Assembly (NCBI GenBank): GCA_030704615.1
Contig: CM060733.1
Coordinates: 47,742,001-47,802,000, forward strand
Length of the DNA: 60,000 nt
Direction of reading: 5' to 3'
From: Takakia lepidozioides
Taxonomy: Eukaryota > Streptophyta > Takakiopsida > Takakiales > Takakiaceae
Shown piece by piece: positions 42,675 through 51,780 of this stretch. Under the pieces are notes generated by a model. That model was not told the DNA's origin. It worked only from the letters and a program-made list of their open reading frames with translations, and did no database searches. The first letter of the stretch is position 1. Each line of letters begins with the position of its first letter. A program made the translations under genes and the position numbers.

Positions 42675-42983
42675 AAACTGAATGCATATCTAGAATATCC
42701 AGAATTACAAGGTTACAAGGTCCTGAATTACTGGCGTAATTTGAGATTACGGGCCCAAGCCCATGGGCTCAACGGCGTAACCAGATTTACGGGAATTATG
42801 CTTTTTAAAGCCCCACAAAATACACTAGTTTTTTCCAATGAGGTTTTTACTCGTGTAGAAGCGCTATATCATCTTCATCGAGGGGAACCCAACTGCAACT
42901 TGGGAGGGGCAAGAAATTATTTCCCGTGCTCATTTGGTGTGTATGTGGAAGGACTCTCGAAGGACCCCTGCAGATCGCTTGAG

Positions 42984-44886
42984 ATGTTGACATTGGAGCA
43001 GTTTTATTATGTACTCAGTGCAGTGTTCCTACTATATGTTGCGTTAGTCCTTGGATATGGGTCGGTGAGATGGTGGAACATCGTTACTGCTGATCAATGC
43101 CGGGGGCTCAACAGTTTCACGTCATATATCGTTTTTCCTACACTTTTGTTTCAGATACAGGCCCTCAACGACCCCTACACAATGAACTGGCGTCTTATTG
43201 TAGCTCACAGTCTTGCCGCCTTTCTTATTCTGGGTAAGCTCGACCAAAGCTATGTACACATTCCTTTATAGATTGCACGCAATACACGTGATCACTTTAG
43301 ACTCTTTGATGGGAGACACGACTTCAGATAGGGGAGGTTTGTTGAATTTTAAACTTGTTAACTATTTCCTTTTACTTGTGAGGCTCGCACGGATTTATCT
43401 TTAGCCCTGGAATGGAATATAGGGATCTGGATGATCGTTGAATTCGGGATTTAGACCTTTTCAAGTACTTTCAGATCTTGGAGTCTTCACATTGTCTCAA
43501 TACTTGGGGCATGAGCTTTTCCAATCGGGTACATTAATGTGAAGGATCTTATTTTTGAAACGATGGAAATGTGAATTCATATCTTAGGATCAAAGCCTGG
43601 AGATTTCATAATCAAGTTCACATGCTCTTTTGGAAAGTACATGTGTTGTTTCCTAACCATAGATAGAAATTCTTGAGGATTTCTTCTAGTTTAAAGACCT
43701 TACTATGAAAGCATAGAGCCAATCAAACTTTGTCATATATATTGCGAGATTTCAAGTGACTATGTAGGCTTATGTAGGAAGGTTAACCAGCATCCACCAA
43801 GAGACCATTACTCTAGCTGCAGGCATATGCACGTCTGGCAAGATACTCGAATCATTTGAACATGAATATTACTATGTAGTTTTCTGATCAGAAGAAAACT
43901 TGTGCGTACGTTTTAAAAACCTCTCCCAGCGCTCTTCTCGAGTCAAGTGTTGCCCTTTTCTTTTCTGCTTGTCGGTCACTAACTAGTGCAGTTCCCTATC
44001 ATATTAAATAAAGACGGTCCGAGTTATTTCCTCGTACATAACACGACGGTATGGATCTGCAAATTGTGGTTGGTTATGAGTCCATCTTCTATATGTCTTT
44101 CCCACCTGGATATTCTGTCCTCATCTCATCTCCATCTTATAAGCGTTTTTAGTTGACATCTTCCGGATAATCGAGATCCGAGCCGATTCTGTGGTTCGCT
44201 TCTTCCAGTCATATTTGGATCGAGGCGATTGCCAATCCTGAACTTCCCAGAACTCGTTGTTTGTAGTCTAGCCATTTTTCGTATCACATCACGAATATCG
44301 CAAATCAGTAGATTTGTCTCAAGGACTTATTTTTCTACTACCAGACAGCAGACTTTCCATGTTGAGCCTGTTGTAACTTGCGGATATTTTCTAAGTTGTA
44401 TGTTTACATACAATCCATTCATCGACATTTATGTTGAATAATGCATATATGTGCCTTCCAGGTATCCTTTGTGGGTGGGCATGGTTCACAGATGACAGCA
44501 TCGACTGGGTCATCACACTCCTGCAGCTTGCAGTAGTGCCCAACAATATCATTATTGGTATACCTATTCTAATGCCGCTCTACACTGGTGCTACTAAGGG
44601 AATTGCAACTCTCTTCATTGGATATGTGTTGTCGATCAACGTGTCTCTAATCCTCTATGAAACTCGCAAAGCTCTTCTTGATATCTCCGCAAAGGCAGAG
44701 CCATTTGTTTCAAAGGGTGTGAAGAGCGTCAAAGGTAGCACTGCTGATGCGGTTGTCGTTGGCAGATCCTCAAGTGAGGAAGCCCAATTCCGCAATTCTT
44801 GTACATTATCACATCGAACGGAATCCTCACTGCCTCAAAGCCAAGGGATTTCTGGTACTTATTCACCGGGATCACTGAAGTCATAG
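42984..44886 (+). CDS. PIN-like auxin efflux carrier, N-terminal half (two exons)
   Basis: Exon 1 is 42,984-43,233 and exon 2 is 44,462-44,886; the intron starts GTAAGC and ends TTCCAG, and splicing joins L-I-L-G to I-L-C-G in frame (224 residues). The ATG was chosen because PIN proteins start just before the D/E-x-(F/L)-Y-x-V-L motif, here E-Q-F-Y-Y-V-L. Family marks are L-Y-V-A-L-V-L-G-Y-G-S-V-R-W-W, A-D-Q-C-R-G-L-N-S-F, N-D-P-Y-T-M-N, and V-P-N-N-I-I-I-G-I-P-I-L, the PIN transport-site crossing motif of helix 4. About five membrane helices are followed by a hydrophilic tail of some 60 residues rich in Ser/Lys. Full PINs have ten helices around a loop, so the C-terminal half is missing. The stop TAG overlaps a GTATGT donor-like site (TA|GTATGT, 44,884-44,892). 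Confidence 0.85.
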
Positions 44887-45294
44887 TATGTTTCTGTTGA
44901 CTCAATGTGGTACATCATGCATAAACTTTTGGTTATCTCAAACTCGGCATAAATTCAAACTACTCGTCTCCCCTCACCCCTTCGTTACTTCTATCCTAAT
45001 CATGCTTCATGGCAAATCAAGACAAGCAGAATATGCTTAAGTCACCTTCTACACATTTCCCCTGCTCATTCCCTTGCCCACAGCACTCTCAGGGCCTCCC
45101 CGATATTGCATCCGCGATGACAATGAAAGCACATCCATCCATCGAGAGAAATTCGTTTATCCAATGAATGAAAAACCCACTGGGCACGACTTAACCCCTT
45201 TCACATTGGTACTGGGTCCCTCTCTTGAATACAAACAACTCAATGAGCAACAATAAAGTTTTAAACTGCCCCCACTACATTCACACTACAGTCC
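44887..45294. other. Region after PIN exon 2
   Basis: A pyrimidine-rich tract ends with CTTGCCCACAG at about 45,072-45,082, a plausible acceptor, but joining it to the donor at 44,888 gives a stop after 12 codons. A 60-codon frame (45,074-45,256) is hydrophilic and could be a loop exon in another phase. I find no second half of a PIN gene before the retrotransposon fragment starts. Confidence 0.5.
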
Positions 45295-45504
45295 ACCCAA
45301 GGAAATCCCTACTGTGCAAGTTATGCCCAAAACTGTGATAGAGGTTGAAGGGGTAAAGGGCAAGGGTACTGCGGCACCTGTAGAAGATGAGGTTGCTCAG
45401 GAATAAGATCTTGTGGGATATGGCCTGATTGGTTTGTGAAACATCAAACTGTGGAGAATTAGGAAGAACAGCAGCAGGTTTTCCATGAAGACCCACAGCA
45501 GGCC

Positions 45505-47194
45505 ATGGTTATGAGTTCCATAAGCAGGACTCTCAACCTGTTGGGCACCTATTTCAAGACTCATGTTCCTTCCACTCAGTTGGCAGCATTGCGGGAGGAG
45601 CTCAAGCAAGAACTTGCGGCAAGAATTGTCACTGAGTGTGCCAACAAGGTCGATGTAGAGGCCATCCTCAAGTTGCAAAAAAAGTTGGAGGACATTAAAG
45701 CTGCCCTACAGCTTGCATAGGAGAATTTAATTGATGCGGGTCTTGAGCAGGAGAAGTTGCATGAAGTGCATAAGCAGTAGCTATATCACATACAGGTTCA
45801 GTTGGAGACTTTACAACAACAGTTGAAAACATACAGGCTCAAGGAGGAGCAGGATCTCCGTGGTGTTACACATGACTTGGTGGATAATCATCTTTTGCAA
45901 GAATGGTTAACACAAGGGCCAGTGGAGGGGAAAGCACCAAGGAAGCTCACCCAAGACGAGATGAATGATCTCAGGCTACGGGTGCAGAACCAATCCACAA
46001 CCACTGTAGACAATGTCTATAGTCGGATAGCTGAGTTGTAGGAGGATGTGGAAGGGCTTCAGACTCAAGTGGATGACTTGAGTTTCAACATTGAGAAAAT
46101 GGCATTTTCGTGAGAAACAGCTCATGGCTACTTACTTGTGGGCAAGGATTTTGATTTTTCAATCTTCAGCGCAGGAAGTGCAGGACTTGCCAACATCAGG
46201 AGGGACTGTGGCAACAACATCACAGCAGCCACACCACGTAGACAGTGTTGATATCATAACACTGCAACAATCACTGTCTGAGGTTTGGCGTGATGCTTCT
46301 TTTAACCCACCTACTATACCTGCTGCACTTGAATACAATCGGGCTATGATTCTACCCTTCAACCAAATTCCCATTGTTATGGATTTGGCTTGAAAAGAAT
46401 TCAGTCCTCCAGAGTCTTTGGCACACTATTACCAGATTATGCGCAGTTGGTTGCCAGTGGCAACTCGGACTAAAGTTCTTCTAACTGACAGATCCATTGA
46501 AGATCACCATTTTGCGCGGTATTGGTTTGAGGCAGGAACCATGCTGAAGGAATTAATTGCCTTCCAGATTGTTCATGGATTCATCTACACCAAGACCAAG
46601 GAGGTACCTAGTTTGGTCATGGGTTGTGGGCTGTATTATGCTGCTTGTTTTATTTTACGCTACCACACTGAGCAGCAGAAGATGCAGATGAGGTTTCAGA
46701 CTTATTCCAGTGGGGAGAATTGGACGTTACCTCCAGTTCCACCACACACACATCTGTATGATGTAAAGATCATGCTTCAGAAGGATCCCCAACTCCGTTC
46801 TTGGTTTACTTTTGCTCTGGAGAACTTGGGTCTTGACCACATCTTTCCCAAAGGGCATGAAGCCAGAAAGTGGCTACACTTTTCCAAAGTCATTGGCACC
46901 CTACTCAGCTATACAGATGATGAGCTGCGGGCATACACTAATCTTGCCCGAAAGAGGTTGACACAAGTCTTACAGAATAAGCTTCCAGACATGGTGGGCA
47001 TACACTGTATGCCAGTCAGGATTCCTGAGAAGCCACAGAAGGTCAAGAAACAGCACGGCCAACGGTGGGAAGATCATTCGGATACTACTGGTTCTGTGGA
47101 AGGGAATTTTGACATGGCTGAGGATTATGAAATACAAATGGCGGAGAAGAAACGACGGGGATCTCCTATGCCTGAGAAGTTGCCTTTATATTAG
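45505..47194 (+). pseudogene. Extra ORF of the Ty3 family, second copy
   Basis: Best-preserved copy of the unknown protein. The N-terminal part (45,505-46,041) is a predicted coiled coil with E-E-L-K-Q-E-L-A-A-R and K-L-Q-K-K-L-E-D-I-K-A-A-L. The middle has N-P-P-T-I-P-A-A-L-E-Y-N-R-A-M-I and F-N-Q-I-P-I-V-M-D-L-A. The C-terminal part (46,418-47,194) is one uninterrupted frame of 258 codons with L-A-H-Y-Y-Q-I-M-R-S-W-L-P-V-A-T-R-T-K and a basic R-R-G-S-P end. Stops at 45,718, 45,778, 46,039 and 46,393 and a shift near 46,115 separate the pieces. Conserved stretches between two diverged copies imply past selection on this protein. Confidence 0.75.
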
Positions 47195-47379
47195 TCTAAG
47201 GCAGAGCAGTCAACTCCATCTAGTCGACAATCATCCCCACTAGCCAAAGACATGGCTCGGGCTCACACACAGAGCCCTCCGAGGGACTTTCACTAGCAGA
47301 AGGGTGTTCGTTCACAAAGGTTTGCTAATCCTAAGCAGTAAACCGTGAGGACACGGCTTTTTGAGAGGAGGAGGGATAA

Positions 47380-47930
47380 TGTTAGGGGGCTGTCTGGGAC
47401 TTAGACAGTTTTACGGGTTGTGTGGGATACCCTTAATTTTGCGCAGACCTATGGGTAGTAGACTCTGATAGACACAGGCCTTAACGGTGACAGACAGGCT
47501 CACACAGTCAACAGTCACAGTCTGGCACAGCCTATCACGGCCTGACACAGCCTAACATAGTCAGACATAGCCTAACACAGCGTGACGCAGCCCGACACAA
47601 TCAGTCACAGCCCGTCACAGCGTTCACAGGGAACGGTTATCATTGGCAGGGAACGACTGTGTAGGAACGACATCTGCAGAGGGAACGTGCATTCTGTCTT
47701 GGATGACAGTTAGTTAGTTAGGCGATTAGAACAGCTTGCAGGTAAAATAAGCAGAGTAGCGACATGGAGGGGATCACTTCTTGGACATCACTTCTGGGAT
47801 CGCTTCTGGTATCACTGCGGAGAGCACGATCTTGGAGGACAGGGATGGAGATTACACAGAGGAGGAGATATGACCAGATGATGCTTGATACATGCAAGTT
47901 GTTGAGATGTACGGAAGATTGGACCAAAAC
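47380..47930 (+). repeat. Truncated LTR of the second Ty3 family element
   Basis: TGTTAGGGGGCTGTCTGGGACTTAGAC aligns to both LTRs of the full element; the CACAG array (47,500-47,620) and the TTAGTTAGTTAGG word (47,710) are kept. Similarity fades after GGAAGATTGG (47,920). Confidence 0.85.
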
Positions 47931-47939
47931 AAAATGAAA

Positions 47940-48215
47940 AAAATTAAATTAAATTAAATTAAAAATTAAAAAATTATTGGGTCACTATTGCAGAACTCTC
48001 TAGAGTGCATGAAGTTGAAGAGAACTTAATCTTGGAGTGCAAATGAGGGAAGAAAATATGGTTTTGGGTCCAGACGATTTTCTTTTGCTGCGAAATTTTG
48101 CACGCACATTGCACACGCTGTCATTAAGCATATGGCTGGAGAATGGAACAAAAAAAAAATCATGTGCAGGCGAAACACAATTTTCCGTCTATTCGACACG
48201 TAGTTGCATTCATCA
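47940..48215 (-). repeat. CACTA B spacer copy 1 (direct repeat)
   Basis: After an (AAATT)n run (47,941-47,975), the segment GGGTCACTATTGCAG...TTTTCCGTCTATTCGACACGTAGT (47,981-48,212) is a close duplicate of 49,830-50,060. Both equal the reverse complement of 15,390-15,620 in element A. A third piece is at 48,768-48,835. The two long copies enclose the repeat array at 48,905-49,625. Confidence 0.8.
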
Positions 48216-48904
48216 CTTGAATGAGTATGTTTGCTTGCTTCCCACCAACCCTGAATGCAACCTTAAATGATCTGAATGGAAACCCGTACCTTGAGCTTTA
48301 TGCCTGATTTGTGGAGGGTTATCTCTGCCCCCCTCCCCCCCAAACAATCCCTGAAAATAGCAATAGCACCTTCATGCCATTTGCGTTGGGTTGCCATAGC
48401 ACTGAGAAGTGAAATGCAATTGTGTATACAGAGAAGCTGTTCCCCAATGCTACAAACCGTGCACTAGAATTGAAGTTTGTCTGCGTGTGATCCCTATCAA
48501 ACCCCAAACATGTCTGATCATAGTGACAGATTAAAATGATACAATATTGGTTCAATGCACGACTTCTGATGGACAATAGGTGTCGGCTCTTGCTACCACA
48601 AATATAGGAATAAACTGCTTTATACACATACAGTGGGTATCTGAAAATTTGGATGGCCTGACATGTACCTCAATCTCGTTCTCTGAAATGGGTGTAAGAA
48701 TCTTGGGAGTTGTTCACACCAAATTCCACCTTCTGCACATTTTCATGACCCAGAAGTGAGGGCATGCACATTGTAGACGCTGTCATTAAGCATATGGCTT
48801 GAGAATGGAATTAAAAAAAAATCAAGTGCAGTCGACCGGATCTGACACCCTACACATCGTTGCCAAACACAGTTGGGTTATCTTGAAACCCAAATAAAAC
48901 TGGC
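48216..48904. other. Spacer inside the CACTA B region, no gene
   Basis: No long frame or motif. It contains the partial duplicate GACGCTGTCATTAAGCATATGGCTTGAGAATGG (48,778-48,810) and a C-run (48,331-48,341). Confidence 0.5.
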
Positions 48905-49625
48905 AGCGACCGCCCGGGCGTCGATGGCACTACCCCAGGAAACATGGCGAAAGAAAAAACACCTACGACCCCCTCATGGTCGCTGTTAAACACCCCCAGT
49001 AAAATATTTGGGAACTACAATCGATGCCCAGGGAGTCGCGACTCGCTGGTAGTACCCCACACAAATATGAAAAAAAACAAAACAACAACAGCAAGCGACT
49101 TCCAAGGGGACGCTGTTAAACCGCGTAGAGACATATACCGACCCCCAGGGAGGCGCTGATAGCACCCCAAGAATATTTTACAAAAAAACTCACAGCGACC
49201 CCCCATGGGTCGCGGTTAATCAGCGTCGGTTATTGTTTAGGGACTTGAAGCGACCCCCAGGAAGGCGCTGATAGCACCCCAAAAAATACTTGCAAAAAAT
49301 CTGACAGCGACCCCTAGGGGGTTGCAGGTAACTGGCGTCAGGTTATTTTAATTGTATGGACTTGTAGCGACCCCCCTGAAGGCACTGATCGCACCCCAAA
49401 AAATATTTTGCAAAAATACTCATAGCGACCCCCCATGGGTTGCTGTTTAGCAGCGTCGAGTTATTGTTAGGAAGTTGAACCGACTCCCAGAAAGGCGCTG
49501 ATAGCACCCCCCAAAATATGGACAAAAAAATCTGACAGCGACGGCCTAGGGGTCGCTGTTAACAACGTCGGGTTATTGTTTAGGGACTTGAAGCGACCTC
49601 AGGAAAGCCCCAGGGAGTCACTAAT
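48905..49625. repeat. Array of about six 112-119-bp units with GCGACC hairpins
   Basis: Each unit contains AGCGACCCCC, GGCGCTGATAGCACCCCAAAA, CAGCGACCCC..GGGGTCGCTG (an inverted pair) and a spacer GCGTCGGGTTATTGTTTAGGGACTTGA. Repeat starts are visible near 49,129, 49,250, 49,366, 49,477 and 49,590, with more diverged units before. By analogy with 20,630-21,227 this is the subterminal region of CACTA element B or of a non-autonomous relative. A clean CACTA terminus is not found; GGCACTACCCCAGGAAA at 48,928 resembles one but is part of the repeat. Confidence 0.7.
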
Positions 49626-50228
49626 AGAACCATTTCTGATTGCATATAATTTTAATGAATTTTAAATAAGTATTATGATTTAGAATATCTAGGATTGTGG
49701 ATTTGAGGGGCGTAATGATTTAATGTTTTGCTCTTTTTTGTTCTTTGAATTTAGACTTTGGACTACTACATCCATGCAAAGGATTGGACCAAAAAAACAA
49801 TGATTTTTTTTTTTTCTTTTTCTTTTTCTTGGGTCACTATTGCAGAACTCTCTATGAAGAGTGCATGAAGTTGAAGAGAACTTAATCTTGGAGTGCAAAT
49901 GAGGGAAGAAAATATGGTTTGGGTCCAGATGATTTTTTTTTGCTGCGAAATGTTTCACGCACATTGCACACGCTGTCATTAAGCATATGGCTGGAAAATG
50001 GAACAAAAAAAAAATCAGGTGCAGGCGAAACATAGTTTTCCGTCTGTACGACACGTAGTCACTTGAATGAACCATTGAATGACCTTGATTCAAGCTCATC
50101 TTTGGTCCACACACATGTGCTTAAGTATGTTCAAATCACCAATGCAAAGTCGCAAAAGATGAGCATCAAGAAGAAATATTCACATCAATTGGTTAATCAA
50201 ATGTATCCAAAGTGCATCATGACAATAT
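49626..50228 (-). other. CACTA B spacer, conserved with element A
   Basis: The reverse complement of 49,690-50,228 follows 15,217-15,770 closely, including the T-run and ATTACGCCCCTCAAA. It is non-coding downstream sequence of the SET-like gene fragment next to it. Confidence 0.65.
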
Positions 50229-50404
50229 CTACAATGCCCTTCTACGCGATCCCGGTCTCAAAGCAACCCTAGTTCTGTCACATACATCCTACTCATGTTG
50301 TATCTGGAGGTCCCAAGCATCTCGCGAGAACTCGTGGGATGCAAATAGCTCGGTGCCAGCCCTAATAGTCATACTAGCACATGTCATCACAAACATGTGC
50401 ATCC
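50229..50404 (-). pseudogene. C-terminal fragment of a second SET-like gene
   Basis: Minus-strand reading: M-F-V-M-T-C-A-S-M-T-I-R-A-G-T-E-L-F-A-S-H-E-F-S-R-D-A-W-D, nearly the same as 15,051-15,216 in element A. A Trp codon there is TAG here, and the Tyr of the A-S-Y motif is His. Only the last 58 codons remain. It is closer to element A's SET gene than the one at 54,478 is. Confidence 0.75.
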
Positions 50405-50633
50405 CCTCATAGTATGGGGATAAATGGAGGCTAAACTGGAGTGCAAGTACTTCAAAACCATATTGACTAACCAAAAAGACGTCTATCACTATGATATACA
50501 ACAATTTGCAACTGTTCTTGTCATATTGGCAAATTGTTGTACATCATGGTGGGAGACATTCTCTTGGTTGGTCAATTTGGTTCCGAAGTAGTTGCCATGT
50601 TCGCCTTGTAACAATGTGCCGCGTAGGTACTAC
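50405..50633. other. Short spacer with a hairpin
   Basis: ACAACAATTTGC (about 50,499) and GCAAATTGTTGT (about 50,530) form a 12-bp stem with a roughly 20-base loop, just after the end of the CACTA B protein. No gene. Confidence 0.5.
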
Positions 50634-51780
50634 ATCATGTCATCGGGAGGGACATCATCTTCCTCATCAAGCTCCAACTCCTGTCTATTGTCCTCATCGA
50701 AGTCATTATATTGACCCCTCTCAAGAGAGTCCTGATCAGAAGCCGAATCATCATCCATATATTCATATGGCTCTTGCACGACGGGAGGGTCAATAGGAGG
50801 CGGCACAATAGGATCTTTCTCTTCTTGTACATCCTCATTGTTATCGTCATCCTCATCCTCGTCATTATCCTCATCATCATCCTCGTCTTTGACCTCCTCC
50901 TCCTCCTCCGGCGCAATATTCGCATCAACCACTTGATCTCCTCCAACATTGTTCAAGGTAGTGTCTTCAATTGCCTCTATCCACGAAGCATCATCTCCCG
51001 CATCCGCATCGGCCACCTGATCGGCCACCTCGTCCACCTCGGTCGCTTCGGCCACTTCGGCCGCATCACCACCCCATCCCTCGCCATGGTAAATGCGTCT
51101 GAGCCCTCTTGGCCTAGCATGCACAACCGCCTTCCAATTTCCCGATCTAGTCTTGTCTTTGGAAAAAAAGACTTGTTCCATGTCCTTCGGCCATGCAAAT
51201 GGTTCATGGAGATGCGTGTAGAGGCGTGATCCGTGGAAGTGTTGACCCGCATGACGCCACACTCGTCAGGCAAGAGGGTTGCATTCGGGCCTGCAATGTG
51301 GGGTTGGAACCACCTCCCCTTGAAAAGAATATGGCGATGGTGATCATACTCGAGTTGCAAAATGGCATCAAGCTCCCCAATATATTCAAGCTTGCTTCTC
51401 TCGGGTCAAATGTCCCTTGTGCTTGACATGGAGTCTTGCCAATATGTTGCACACAAATCGGAGTCAAATGTGGTCTTCCGACGCATGTCAAGAGAACGGA
51501 TGCGGAAATGACGACCATGAATCCAAATTGAGGAGAATGAAATGGCATATTGAGATGGGCCCCCTCTCGCAAGCTCTTGCACTAAAGGCGGCACCACCTC
51601 GCCCGCGGCCATCGCAGCCTGAACTCCACTCCGGAGCCAATGGCGAAATGGTCTCAATGGCTGCATCTCCATGGGCAAATCACGCGCCCCCGATGGGGCC
51701 GAGCTCATGGATCCGCGCCGTCCTCGTGAGGCTCGCAATTCCCTCGCACGTGTGCGTCTCCAGTACCCTTGTACTTGCAA
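50634..51780 (-). pseudogene. C-terminal part of CACTA B protein (DUF4216-like, acidic tail)
   Basis: Minus-strand frames give L-P-M-E-M-Q-P-L, H-G-R-H-F-R-I-R-S-L-D-M-R-R-K-T-T-F-D-S-D and, after a shift, L-F-K-G-R-W-F, then D-M-E-Q-V-F-F...W-K-A-V-V, as in element A. The tail (about 51,090-50,634) is longer than in A: some 140 residues mainly Asp/Glu, with E-E-E-E-E and D-E-D-D-D-E-D-N-D-E-D runs. It ends at TGA (50,630-50,632). Confidence 0.75.

Larger units (their letters stand above)
45295..47930 (+). mobile_element. 5'-truncated relative of the Ty3 element (extra ORF plus LTR)
   Basis: Starts abruptly in the 5' part of the extra ORF (CAAGGAAATCCCTACTGTGCA, matching the inverted segment near 31,680), runs through the whole ORF, a polypurine tract at 47,363-47,379, and an LTR beginning TGTTAGGGGG at 47,380. 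The LTR is cut at about 47,930 by AT-rich and CACTA-related sequence. gag and pol are absent. Its sequence differs clearly from the full element, so it is an older or separate subfamily member. Confidence 0.85.

Noticed and set aside
45284-45295. CACTACAG as a CACTA terminus
   Set aside because: The following bases (TCCACCCAAGG) do not match the two verified termini and no subterminal words follow. The same applies to CACTACAG near 7,035 inside a LINE frame.
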